Positions 48,452 to 59,520 of a stretch of 64,000 nt of DNA are shown one piece after another. The notes under the pieces were generated by a model. The model made no database searches. It was not told where the DNA came from and saw only the letters and a list, made by a program, of their open reading frames with translations. Within the stretch, counting starts at the first letter, position 1. Each line of letters opens with the position of its first letter. Source of the DNA: Hemerocallis citrina. Its lineage: Eukaryota; Streptophyta; Magnoliopsida; Asparagales; Asphodelaceae. The position numbers and the translations under genes were made by a program. The stretch spans positions 305,312,822-305,376,821 of the forward strand of contig CM030361.1 in the NCBI GenBank assembly GCA_017893485.1, read 5' to 3'.

Positions 48452-50993
48452 GTGTCACGCCCCGCTTTCCACTATACGGAAATACAGGCACGCAACTGAG
48501 GCTCAGCGAATGATATACATCATCCATAAGCTGTACAATTATAAGCTCAACAAGATCTTTATAACGCAGGCATATATAATAATCACATGAGCTGAAAATA
48601 GAATAACCATCATTTGGATAATACATCAATATCGGGTCAAGATGCCTGGGAGTACAAGGTGCAATAATTAAAATAATATGATAAGCAGTTCGCTATAATA
48701 ACTAGATAAAATAGCGACTGAAAGAAAAACAACATGAAGTAGTAACAAAGCAGCAACGATCATTTAGAGAGTCTGCTCGTCGGGTCTATCAGTACCTGTA
48801 TAATTATTAACTCAAAGAAAAATAGAAAAGTTCCCGTTAGAGCAAGTTTCGGGCAGCAAGTAGCAACAAGCAGTAAAAGGGGTAATATAATAAGATATAA
48901 CATGGAAGAAACAAGAAGTAGAAGTACAAATACAATATCGAAGTAAGCAAGGAACTGGGACAATATGATCAGGTAAGTAATAACAGTAACTAGTGTATTT
49001 TAGACTTCAAGATATAAGCAACTGATAACCTAGGATCAGTTAATCGATAGTCATGTAATCAAGGATCGAGAGTCATGTAATCAAGAGTCATGTAATCAAG
49101 AATCATGTAATCAAGAATCAAGAGTCATGTAATCAAGAATTATGCTTAGTTAAGATCTCGAGTTTTATCTATTTTATTAACTTATCTAATGCACGTAATC
49201 CTGTGTCCCATACCACAAGTTCGGTGCATATCAATCATGTGAAGTTTAGACTTAAGTAGTGAATTCTATAGGATTATGTACTCGGGTCTTCCAGTGATAG
49301 TATCAAGACATGTAATCATGAATCATGTAATCGAGAATTATGTAATCAAGAATTGTGTAACCAAGAATCAAGAATCAAGAATCACTATTTCGGGAAACAC
49401 GGGCCCCCTTCCGAGTATACTCCCCTATATTGTCCACTGTTAAGCCGTACCCTTATAACCCCGGCTTGTTATTCTTTTATAATTAATTATGAACATGCAG
49501 TTGGTACGACTAGTGGAACAGTGTAATCAAGACAGTTTAATCAAGAAAAATATCAAGGGCAGTAATCATGGACATGAGACGTAAAACGCGTACATATATC
49601 GAGAGTAGTTATTATGGAATTATCAAGTTGTATAAAATGCATTCTATCGACCTATTATATCTATGTAAGTTATTATTACAAGAACAATAATACACTCAGT
49701 TCATTAAATATGAAAAGTAATGGGTTTATTTGCAAAACCATAGAGATGAATTTTTAGACAACTTGACATATCTGCATTCAAATTCACTTTTCCATTGTTA
49801 CAGAAAAGCAAATCCGATTCTGTCAGAGATTCTAGAAAGTAGACTCTCTTTCGGTTCCAATGCATATTAACACGATATATTCTAAAGACAGTAGCTATGC
49901 GTACAAATTTATTCTTCGCTGGTTTCGATGTTTCGCGCGCATTCTGGAAATTCGAAGTCACAATACTAAAACTGCGATATCTCACAATCTATACATCGGA
50001 TTGAGAAACTGTAGGATGTTTCAGATATCTAGACTCGAAGAGCTACGATTTTCATGTAGAAAGTTTTTCGATCCAGTGTCGGGAACATGGTCGAATTCTC
50101 AGTACGAGATACCGGTTAGTAATCTCGTGCAGGTTCAGAAATTCGTGATATGTCAGTACTAAAATCGCGATATCTCACAATCTATACATCCGATTGAGAA
50201 ACCGTAAGATGTTCTGGATTCGGGACTCGATGGGCTACGATTTTCATATAGAAAATCTTCAATCCAGTATTGGAAACATGGTCTACTTCTTAGTGCAAGG
50301 TCAAGAAATTTTAGAGATAGTAAGGTTGAATATTCAATATTCGATAACACGATTCGAAATGTGTTAACGGTTCACTCTTGAGTTGATATAGCATGGAACA
50401 AGTGACTAGAACGGAGTTTGACAATAAAACATGATGATAACTAGACTACTTGCCACGAGTCTAAGGAAAATGCTTGTACGAGAACAAAAAGAGTGTACAA
50501 GGTACTTGCCTTATAACGTGATGATTACGGTAGTAGTGTTAACCACGGAAAGAAGCGATGTCGGCAACGGACGGCGGCACAACGGCGGTAAGAATGGCGG
50601 CAAGACGGTAGCTAGCGAGCAACGGTAGCAACGGTGAGCGACGACAACAACAAGGTGGCGTGGCGTCGGGTTATTTTTCGAAATTCACGGGATCATAGAA
50701 GCGGAGTCGTTGGCTCGAAGGTGAAAGGTAAAGTAGAGCTTGGGTGTTGCTTGAGCTCTCGGGTGTGAAGAAGGTAGAGGGAGAGAAGAAGGGAATGAGG
50801 TGGGAGGTTCTGCATGTGTGTGTGTGTGTGTGTATAGAAAGGAAGGGATAGGAGGGGTGTAGAAAAATCAACGAAGGGATAGGAGTGTGGAAAAATGAGA
50901 GGGGTTAGTGGGGATTAGGTTGGAAACTAAGACCAAGGAGGAGAAGTCAGTAGAAGTTAGGTTGTAGGAGAAAAATAAGAAGTTAGGCGCAGG

Positions 50994-51050
50994 ATTAGGC
51001 AGGATTAGGATTAGGATTAGGATTAGGATTAGTATTAGGATTAGGATTAA
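50994..51050 (+). repeat. GGATTA hexamer run (telomere-like variant)
   Basis: About eight GGATTA units with one GTATTA variant, in Y2. It differs from the plant telomere repeat TTTAGGG and lies in an LTR, so an internal simple repeat is the likely reading. Confidence 0.8.
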
Positions 51051-51889
51051 TCGGGGTTTAAAATTTGTATTTAAACTCCGATCGAAAAATCACAAAATTA
51101 TAGAATTGATCAGAAAAATATTCTGGCTTTAGATAAAGAGTCCAAAGAGAAAAATAAAACTGATCTGAAAATTGATGTACAAAAATTCATGTAATAAAAT
51201 ACGTACAACTGGGACAGGGAGTTACACACTGTAACACCCCGCAAAATTGGAAATGGCAATTTTGCCCTTATGTGTTATACACGTGTATTTTGTAATGTGT
51301 TTTCACTACACATTTTGATTGCCGACTATTTATGCATTTTCTGTATTGATTTACCCTATTTTGAGTCAACAAAAATGCAATATTTCAATCTCTGTATTTT
51401 ACGTAATTTTTTATGTGTTTTTGATGCACGTATTCGCTGCGTATTTTTCCATCGCTACATATGATATTTTTATGAGTATTGATTATTTATTTTTCGTGCT
51501 CGAACTTGTTTTATAAACGAAAATTCATTTCTCGCATTTTGATCTAAATAATTTTGTACGTGAAATGCACGTGTCTTCAACGTACGTAGCAATTACATCA
51601 TAAAATTGATAAATATATTTTCTTATATTGTACTTTTATTATCCTTAACATTTTTTCGTTGATAACGTCGAATTTCGTATTTTTGATATTTCACGTGCGA
51701 CGCACATGTTTGTTTCGGTGGGCGTATTTGAGCGTATCCGTTTTCAAAATAAATTTTTGGAGTGTGTGTATTTATTTTATTTGTGCATGATACATTATGA
51801 ATTTTAATTAAACTATTTTTTTACTTACATAATAATATAATAATATATATATATATGATATATGTTGGATGTTTGGTAAAATGGCATGG

Positions 51890-52563
51890 TTAAAGCATCC
51901 ACAGTCGTTTGCTATATTTCTCAAATTCTCATATTAGGAGAATAATATGAGAATCGACCTCTGCAGTCGTTTGCTATTTTGTTAAAAAATAGCAAACGGG
52001 CTACAGTCGATTCTCATATTTGAGAAGTGGGCTAGCGAATTTGAGAATATAGAAGACGATACATGATGTATCGTCTCAATATATTTAATATTTTTTATTA
52101 CAATCTGTCTCGTCCCGTATATTTTTTTTTTTTAAATAGGGTCGGACGATACATGTTGTATCGTCCTTCCCAAAATAAATTTTTTTTTCCAATTTTTTCA
52201 ACTGATCAACGGATCAGATTATTCGAAAAAAAAAAATCAAAAAATACCCACGGACGGGACATGTTGTCCCGTCCAGGTATTGGGGGGGATTTAGTGGGTG
52301 TTAAGGTTTAATTAATAGTTTAGTAGGTGTTTAAATAGGATTAGGGTATATTTTAATATTTAATTTATTTAATTAAGATATTTTAATAGTTAATCGGTAA
52401 TTAATTAAATCTTTAAATAAAAAAAACGGACGAAACAAGTTGTCTCGTCCTACTCAAATTTTAGCAAAATATAGCAAACGATCACTGTAGACCTTTCGAT
52501 CTATTCCATTTCTATTCGTCCCATTTTGCCAAAAAATAAGAATTGCCATTGTGGGTGCTCTTA
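51890..52563. mobile_element. MITE-like element with four palindromes, inside X1
   Basis: Ends TTAAAGCATCCACAGTCG (left) and, on the opposite strand, TAAGAGCACCCACAATGG (right) form an imperfect terminal inverted repeat of the GAGCATC(C)ACA type known from PIF/Harbinger-like MITEs. Next to it, cagtcgtttgctat and its inverse atagcaaacgatcactgtag recur. Not present in X2 at the matching place. A TSD of TTA/TAA is possible but not provable. It has no coding capacity. Confidence 0.55.
52054..52450. repeat. four 23-bp palindromes with co-varying arms
   Basis: At 52054-52076, 52144-52166, 52252-52274 and 52428-52450. Left arms are GACGATACAT, GGACGATACA, GGACGGGACA and GGACGAAACA; right arms are their reverse complements, except for one mismatch in the last. 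The loop is 1-3 bases. The first, second and third are perfect. Confidence 0.85.
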
Positions 52564-53649
52564 TGATTAAAAAAATTGAAATGAGTGTATGTGATGGAAT
52601 AGTTGATGGAGGTGGAGGCCCACGGGATTGAAAGCACAGCACATTCATTGTGCTGTTGTTTGGGCACTGGTTGACTTCGGTCAAAGGAGCCTTGGATGAC
52701 GTGGAGGTTTGAAATGGGGGTTCCACCATGGTATAAAACTTCGGTTGTGTATTTGTGCAAGGAGGAGAGAGGTTGGGAGTTAGAATTTGAAGAGGTAAGA
52801 GTTAGGGATTTAGAGAGGTGGAAAGGTCAAGAGTTGGGAGTTTGAGAGTTATGAAATGTGAAGAGTTGAGAAATTAAATTGAATAATTTATTAGGTGTGT
52901 AATTTTGCAAATTGAACCCTCAACATATCCTATAAATAGCACCCATTCTCTTCTCATTCTTCACACCAAAAGAAAATCAAGAAATAAGAGAAAGAACAAG
53001 AAAGAGAGAAAGAGAGTTTTTGCATTTGGAGGCTTTTGCTAAGAGTCCTTGGAGCTAGAAGAGGTGTCCTATCTTTTCATTGTTCAAACTTCAAAAAGGT
53101 GGGTGTTCTCTTGCTTTCTAATATTAGAACAATGCATGTTAATAATAATAATAAGTAGTAGTATGAAAATTTTGATGTGATCTATACTATTGTATGTAGT
53201 GAGAATGATAGTAAATCATTTTATGATGAGTAAATTAAATTACAACATGTAGTTGTTAATGAGAAAAGAAATAATTGATTATTCTGCCATGCACTAATGT
53301 ACATGAATGAATATAGTTGAATGTATGAACAATTGTTGGGATTTCTTCTTTTGTTAAGCAAACAAATTTTTTGGTAAAGTAAATTTGATGCTCATTTGAT
53401 GGTTTATAAAAGATATAATGTGCTATTTTGATTACATTGAATAAATGTAAATTCATGTTTATTAATAAGAAAAAATAATTTGAAATTTTGATTTTTATTG
53501 TCTAAAATATGGACTTTTAATCCTTGAGTTACTGTAGAAAGTAAACTTAGTTTATATGAATTAATTTCAGCATAATAAAAGATTATAACAATTAGAGAAT
53601 CGAGTTTTGTGAAATAGTGGGATAACAGGAAGTTGGAATAAAAACATAT

Positions 53650-53910
53650 GAAGAACCTTCATATCGATAGGCGCACTTGGCCTAGTTTCCTTCACTATTA
53701 CACTGGTCTCCTTGCCGACTATGGGTTTGAAACCTGCTAAGGCCAAAATATTCTTTTTGTTTTAAAATAATTATAAAAAAATGAGAGAGTGTTTAAGGAG
53801 CATTCGGTGTGATATTTGGACACAAAGCCCACATGGGCTACTGGAGCTGACCTTGGGTGCTCCTATGTGTTGTGCGGTTGCCTGGTTCGAAACCCGAAGG
53901 TGCCCCTTTT
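53650..53910 (+). repeat. two tRNA-like (pol III box) modules in X1
   Basis: B-box-like ggtttgaaacc (53724-53734) and ggttcgaaacc (53884-53894), each preceded about 60-70 bases upstream by a weak A-box-like stretch. They do not fold as full tRNAs with a CCA-ready acceptor by eye. Confidence 0.45.
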
Positions 53911-55516
53911 TATTTTTTGAGTTTTGATTAACACTAGGAGTGTTTTTATGCTAGAAAACAATTAGGAAAAGATCTGTGTTATTATTGCAAAATAATATGG
54001 AATTAATTAGTAATAATTTCAGAAATTCTCATGGAAATTTTCCGATAGGAAAATGAATTATGTGTTTTAAATTTTTATTATTCGAGAGTAGAACATTTTG
54101 TGAAGGATAATAAAATGTTATTTTAAGTGAATTCTCTTGAAAAGATTTCACTTCTATTTTGTTTTAAAAGTATCTTGAAGTAAATCGAGACACCATATGA
54201 GTTTGGATTTTGTGATAAAATTTCATGTGATGAAATTGTGTACATTGAAAGGAATTATTTTGCTTATAAAGATTATGAATGAATAGATAGATCATGAATA
54301 ATGACGAGACTACGATCATTTGTGAATAAGTTGAAAGATGAAAATATCTAGGTTTAAGACATGTTTACTAAAGGGTGTGTGTACCCATGGATTCTTGTAC
54401 ATGAAAAAGTTTGTGATTTAGAGTTAGTGAGACCTCGGGTACCGGCACTACTGAATTGAAAAGAGATGAGATATAAATTGAGATATGGCCGTGAAGCTAT
54501 CTCGTATTTTTTGTTGATTAAGTCCAGTAGGAGGGAAAACTAATTTTAGGATTGGAATTTATTCATATCTTGAACTAAATAATTAGGCACATAAGTGAAA
54601 ATGTAGTAAACCTGGGCAAACGTAAGTGGGGTGCTCTATATAGTCGGCAGTGGATCTCCGTGGCTATAGACCCAGTTGGTGGACTAAGGTTGCTCTGTGG
54701 GAGATGGGCTTTTTATATTTAAATCCGGGACTATGAGGACGGGTTAGCGGTGAACTCCGAGATCTTGAGTAGTCGGGCGGATAGTTTGTCATACTCCAAT
54801 GTATATACGTATACCGGAGCTAGAGGGTCACTTGGGGGATGATTCGCATGATATAATAGCCAGCGAGGCTGGGATATGTTATTATAGCCAGCGAGGCTGA
54901 GATCCATATCCATAGAATGATCTAAACCTTGTCTTATTACTGGGTAGTTTTCATGGCGAGGGATCGAACCCTTTATTGTGGAGTACGTAGGCGCTTACCC
55001 TCGGACCTATATAGTATGGGATGCATAGAATCCGAACAAGTGTGCATTAGTGTCATCCTAGTATAGAAATGTGTGCATTAGGCATTAAGGCATCGCATAC
55101 ACTTATATATTTAGAATAATCACTTTTGACACTTTATTGTTCATTCAACTTTTGTGATTTGTTAAAGTAATGAGATCGTTATATGTACGGCATAGAGAGG
55201 ATAGCCGAGTATAATATTTTTATTAGTTGTAAGTGACTGACGTGCCCACAGCTTAATATGCAGGTAATGGACTATTCATGAAGGAATAAAGATATTGTGA
55301 TGCAATCGATGACTTATTTCGATAAAGTTGTATAAGTTGTATTTTGTTTTCAATGTTGTAATCTTTTTATTCTTCCGCTGTGTAAACAAAAGTGTAAATA
55401 AACTCTGATGTATTATTGAAAAATTTTTATTTCCTTGTAAAATTGTACGAAGTGAAGTAAAGATCCTGTGAAATCTCGAATTCGGTTTTATTTTGAATTC
55501 GGGGTGTTACAGCCAC

Positions 55517-55711
55517 AGTGCCATCAGCGGTCGACTGCCACTTTGGGCAGTTGACCAAAGTAATCCAAAACCATCCAGAGCGTAGGTCGATCGACTATCC
55601 AGTATTGCCGACTGCTACTTCTCTTCACAACGACTGTTTCGACCTCCTTCGCTGCATCATTTTCTACTTCTTATCGAACTACAAGTATGCTGCAAGACAT
55701 AAACCCCAACA
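55517..55711 (-). repeat. LTR-3 of array C, outer part
   Basis: Outer third of the 5' LTR, ending ccccaaca (minus-strand start TGTTGGGGTTTATG), with TSD agatt directly after. Contains GTCGACTG and GATCGACT-type motifs at 55530-55600. Confidence 0.8.
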
Positions 55712-55716
55712 AGATT

Positions 55717-55950
55717 AACATAAGCTAAGCCATAGCAATGATTACAATACCCTGTTAATTTTGATGTACGTGCAAATATCACATCCCCAAGGCCTAAATA
55801 TTAAGTTTTCTACGTTCAACTTAACCAATTAACCTTAGCTCATGAGGTAAAAACATTTTCAAACTTCGAAAAATATTGGTAGGGTCTCTTTTATGCACGT
55901 TAGGGGTTTTAGAGCTAGCCAAAATATTGACATGCAATTCACTAATGTCA
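55717..55950. other. host flank of array C, no gene seen
   Basis: AT-rich sequence between the array and the next retroposon. No open frame of interest. Confidence 0.5.
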
Positions 55951-55966
55951 ACAACGGCTTTGTTAA

Positions 55967-57883
55967 AAGGGGTTTCTCTCTCTAGAATTTCTAAAGAGAG
56001 AAACTCTCACCCCAAAAATCCAAAATAAAGAAAACCCTAGATCTGAGTGTGTGTGTGGGGGGGGGGGGCTAGGGTCCGTCGCTGCCGCCCTGTTCCTCCT
56101 CTTCCGCCGTCCCGCCCGCCCCCTTCCCTCCTTCCCTTCTTCTTCCCGACGCTCTTCATTCCACGTATCAATGGGTGGCTTGGGTGCGGTGCCTCTCGTC
56201 GACGGTGGCAGATTTTTGCCCCCGTCGTCGTCTTATATCCTCCCACCGGTGCTTTTCGGCGCGCCGTCTTGCTTTGGTGATGGGTGTGGCATACTCCTTC
56301 GATGAGGAGAGCGCAGAGGCTAAGCTCCTCCTTCCGCCGCATTTTTTGCCACCGTTGATTCAGCTGTCGTCGCTGGATCTGGCCACCAACGAGCTAACGA
56401 TGAGCCACTCCCCCCCAGCCGCCTCTATTGATGTTTTCCTCCTCCTCGGTGTAGGAATCGATGCTTTAGCCACTGCCACCATGTCCATGCCCTTATTGCC
56501 AATCTTCACGATCTGCAACGCTGATTGGATTACAAGGTGTTGGTTGTATGTGTGAAGTTGTCGGGGATTACGCTGTTGGCGGAGCCGGTCATAGAGGCTG
56601 GATTTATTTTGTTGGGGAATTCGGAGTGATTATGTTGGGTGGGGGAGTGTTTATGAGGGGCTGAGATATTCACGTCGGGGACGTAGCTGATTGCGAGATC
56701 CCACGGTGGGGAGCTCGCATCTTCACCGTCCTTCAGATCCACTGGCTTCGTCAACGGGCGGTGCGCTGGTTTTGCCACCTTCGACCAGCCCTAAGGCTAC
56801 GCGTTCGCCTTCGGTAGCGAGCTGCAGTGCCGGCATTCACCTGTGCCCTATGCCTGCTACCGGTGCCGTCGTTCGTCTCCTTCAGCGGTGCCGGAACGGT
56901 TCCTTCGCCGCCACCACCATGTCCACGCTCTCGGGGCCGATTACGGTGATCTACAGCCATGATTTGGGCCTCCAGGATTTGTGTAGTCGGTGAAGTAGTC
57001 GGGTTTTGTGATGATGGCAGCACCATAGATAAGGCTGGAGCTTGTACCCCATTTGTTGGGGTGTGATCTAGAGGGGCGGGGACTGCATCCGGGCTGCTTC
57101 ACCTGATGACCATAGTCGATGGGGCACCACCACCACTACGCCCTCATAATGGAAGCTGACGCCCAATGCCATCGCCCGCTGTGGCGAGAGGAGAAAGTGA
57201 TACTTCAATCAGCTGGATCTTGTATTGGTTTTCTGATTGAGAGAGTGTGTGAGAGAGTGAGAGAGTGAATATGTTGCTCCTCACTACTCTATGTTGGTGG
57301 TGGTCTGTATTTGTGAGAAATCACTGGAGATAGCAAGGACGTGTGAGAGGTGAAGGTATCCTCTTCACAGCTCTCTCCTTGACTGCGGTTTTTGGTGGGG
57401 GAGTAATAATAGTAAGATTGTGGGAGGATAGAAGGTGTAGACTGAGCTTGGCGGTTGTCAAAACTCTGCCTACGGGGCTTGGGCCCAAAGATGGGGTCCC
57501 CCAGCGTGTAGACTGAGCTCGGCGGTTGTCAAAATTCGGCCTGCGGAGCTTGGGCCAAAAGATGGGGTCCCCCAGCGAGGAGAAGGCAGGGCTCAGCGGG
57601 TTATAAAATCCTGCCAGACTAGTTTCAGGTGGGTGTGCATGTGCCGTGGAGGTAGTGTACGAAGCTAAACTGGCGTACATACAATTTTGCTCGACCGAGC
57701 TTGTTTGTCGGCCCACCCTCCAGGGTTGTTGGAGGGATTTGTTGTGTGTACGAGTTATGTTGCTTCATGTATATTCTATTTTCTGTCTGTAGGTTGTAAC
57801 TTGGTCCAGTACTCTGGGTTTGTTTCTTTAATTTCTTATTAATGAAACAGGGTGGCCATATTCTACATTTTCCTTCAAAAAAA
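55967..57883 (+). mobile_element. LINE-mobilised non-autonomous retroposon (1.9 kb)
   Basis: Flanked by an exact 16-bp TSD, acaacggctttgttaa, at 55951-55966 and 57884-57899, and ends in an A-run. Its last about 180 bp match the LINE fragment at 8996-9346 (for example ttaatttcttattaatgaaa and agggtggc.atattc). The 5' two-thirds is GC-rich like a plant L1 leader/ORF1 region (short frames near 56047-56555) but there is no endonuclease or RT. Near its 3' end a 71-bp unit is tandemly repeated (57435-57505 and 57506-57576). The start contains an imperfect hairpin (gtttctctc...gagagaaac). It would depend on an active LINE for mobility. Confidence 0.75.
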
Positions 57884-57899
57884 ACAACGGCTTTGTTAA

Positions 57900-58222
57900 T
57901 TACTAAACTTTGATAATGGAATACACATCATGTTAAGCTAATTAGCTTTTTGACCTCCTTTTTGTTTTTATTTAGTGAAATGATCCTATTTAGAAAATAT
58001 TTAGTGAAATGACCTAGTTCTTAATTAAATTTCTATAGTATCCTTCCTATAATAATTTTTATAGGATGTGTGACCTTTCTTCAAATTCTAAAAGTTTTTG
58101 GGTTTTAAGATAATTTCTATTTTTATTATTAGATTTTAGTTTTTATGTTCTATAGCTTATAAGTTAGTAATAAATTTATGAAAAATTATAGAAATTAAGT
58201 AAAAATTACTTACTCTGTTCTG
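57900..58222. other. AT-rich spacer, no gene seen
   Basis: Contains a repeated atttagtgaaatga motif (57972-58012) and no coding signal. Confidence 0.5.
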
Positions 58223-58235
58223 GCTCTGATACTAA
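58223..58235 (-). promoter_or_regulatory. second tRNA-Met PBS-like site
   Basis: Minus-strand TAGTATCAGAGCC, one change from the tRNA-iMet complement. Either a primer site of the pararetrovirus-like segment or of an unrelated lost retroelement. Confidence 0.45.
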
Positions 58236-58375
58236 CTGTGTGTGCGAAGCATGTAATCACTTGAAGACCTGAAAATCAAAAGGAAGAGAGTATCAAAAAC
58301 TTTAAAATTCTAAAGATGATAGTTTGGTGTAAAATAATATTCGTCAAAATAATGGATATTGTCTATTCTGAAAAA

Positions 58376-58801
58376 TTAATAAAGAATGTCAAGAATATCG
58401 TCTTCAAGTTCTCTCATATATTCTGATTCTGTCTCATATCCTTCACTATTACTATCATATGGGGGTTCTTCAAGTTCTTCCATATGTCTATTTTCTCCTT
58501 CATTATGTTCATTTTCTTCTAGAAATTGTCTGTATGCAGTTGTAGGACTCCAAACATAACTACTAAATATACCATTTTCATAAAATAACAAAGATCTTTC
58601 ATGATAAGTTAGGTCGTCAATTATTTCAACAATTATATTACTAGTTTCTCCAGGATTTATTTGGTTTATTGTTATGATTATTACTCGTTGTATACTAAAA
58701 AAGCATAATTTGAATTCATAGCGATCATTCATGCTTATTTCTCTATGAGGATAATAAACATCAAAAACTAGCATTCTATCACTTCCTTGGTAATTAACCA
58801 T
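58376..58801 (-). CDS. unassigned 141-aa ORF in pararetrovirus-like segment
   Basis: An intact minus-strand frame that starts 170 bases past a PBS-like site and about 600 bases past a 35S-like promoter, the position of the first ORF in caulimovirids. The N-terminal two-thirds is rich in beta-type residues; the last 45 residues are strongly acidic (Glu/Asp about 45%). I do not recognise the family. It could be viral or a captured host sequence. It has no stop or frameshift, unlike the segment upstream. Confidence 0.45.
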   Translation of the reverse strand: MVNYQGSDRMLVFDVYYPHREISMNDRYEFKLCFFSIQRVIIITINQINPGETSNIIVEIIDDLTYHERSLLFYENGIFSSYVWSPTTAYRQFLEENEHNEGENRHMEELEEPPYDSNSEGYETESEYMRELEDDILDILY

Positions 58802-58970
58802 TAATTCAAAAATCGGTGAGGCAATACCAATTATTATTATCCATTAGTTCTTTTTTATTTGAACAATAATCAATTATAAAATCAAGAGTAGAGAGAGATT
58901 TCTTAAGGATACCTAAAAATCAAAACAAAACGGCTCATCATGCTTCCGACCTAGTTAAACCTCTTTGAGC

Positions 58971-58981
58971 TGCTCTGTACC
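58971..58981 (-). promoter_or_regulatory. tRNA-Met PBS-like site in leader
   Basis: Minus-strand TGGTACAGAGC, the tRNA-iMet complement lacking one T. Located about 430 bases downstream of the TATA box, near the end of the leader, as in caulimovirids. Confidence 0.5.
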
Positions 58982-59399
58982 AATTACTACCAATGGATAA
59001 AATACCTCTTGTATGCACCTCAATTTCTGTGCTTCTTTTACGTTCTTTCCATCTCAGGATTACTATGCCCTCAAGAGAGCTTCATCCGAGAGATACGTCG
59101 GGAACAACTAGTAGCACTTCGGTACAGACAACCACAACCTAGCTCGTTTCCTACTGCTAGGTGTACAGTCTAACTATAGAAGGTTGCAAATGGGTCTTTT
59201 TGCAAGATCGGTCAGGCAGAACCTTACAAAACTCTACCTAAGGGAAAGAGATTTAGTTATCCATACCTTATTTTCTACAAGATCTGGTAGATGCATGAAC
59301 TCATAAAAGATAATTTTTATTTCCTTCAAACTTGTTACAAACAGAGACTCTTCAAGATTTTGAGGAATTTTTTCTCTCCAGGATAATATGCCTTCTCTC

Positions 59400-59520
59400 T
59401 TGCTTAGCTTTCCCTTTTATAGACCAAGGGATCAGCTTACAACAAGTTTTCATGCGTCACTGCTTACATCGTATGTTCAATAATTGTGATAAATACGTAA
59501 GTGCTTACATCAGCTTACAA
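59400..59520 (-). promoter_or_regulatory. 35S-like (caulimovirid-type) promoter
   Basis: On the minus strand: GATGTAAGCAGTGACGC (59454-59470), close to the as-1 activation sequence of the 35S promoter, preceded by a second tgatgtaagcacttacg (59495-59511), and followed by TATA element GTCTATAAAAGGG at about 59413-59425. A polyA signal-like aataaaaatt lies about 100 bases past the TATA. The combination is diagnostic in style for plant pararetroviruses. Confidence 0.55.

Larger units (their letters stand above)
35410..51226 (-). mobile_element. solo LTR Y2 (2.77 kb net), holding the giant-LTR element
   Basis: Exact TSD cactg at 35405-35409 and 51227-51231. First four bases TGTC at 35410-35413; continues at 48457-51226, ending GGGAGTTACA. 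Homologous to Y1 at its start (TGTCACGCCCCGC, cagcgaatgat, catccataagctgta). It contains strings of atgtaatcaagaat repeats (49030-49390), a duplicated block of about 190 bp (49969-50161 and 50162-50350) and a ggatta hexamer run (50994-51050). Confidence 0.85.
35408..55511 (+). mobile_element. solo LTR X1 (4.28 kb net), holding Y2 and the giant-LTR element
   Basis: Exact TSD gccac at 35403-35407 and 55512-55516. Only the first two bases (TG, 35408-35409) lie left of the nested insertions; the rest is 51232-55511. Ends TGTAACACCCCG/CGGGGTGTTACA. It has TATA box cctataaatagc near 52931 followed by an A-rich leader and a candidate splice donor at about 53100. Inverted and homologous to X2. It contains a MITE-like insert (51890-52563) and two tRNA-like pol III box pairs (53650-53910). 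Confidence 0.85.
19484..55711 (-). mobile_element. tandem copia array C (three LTRs, two internal regions)
   Basis: TSD agatt is exact at 19479-19483 and 55712-55716, so everything between is one insertion plus later nested elements. In element orientation (minus): LTR-3 (55711-55517 plus 35407-34958), PBS, gag (34950-34506 and 29842-29444), protease and pre-integrase segment (21440-21080), polypurine tract (20867-20855), LTR-2 (20854-20089), a second PBS (20087-20075), a second gag (20074-19575) and the stub of LTR-1 (19570-19484). LTR-2 is thus both a 3' and a 5' LTR. This is the multimer expected from unequal LTR recombination; each internal region has lost most of pol. Confidence 0.8.

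Noticed and set aside
49020..49390. CRISPR-like regular repeats (atgtaatcaagaat)
   Set aside because: Spacing is irregular, there are no unique spacers, and the host is a plant; it is LTR-internal satellite-like sequence.
50994..51050. Telomere repeat
   Set aside because: The unit is GGATTA, not TTTAGGG, and the tract is short and inside a solo LTR.
56037..57026. Several 80-126-codon frames in the retroposon
   Set aside because: GC-rich, both strands open, no domain recognised; could be an ORF1 relic but not supportable as a gene.
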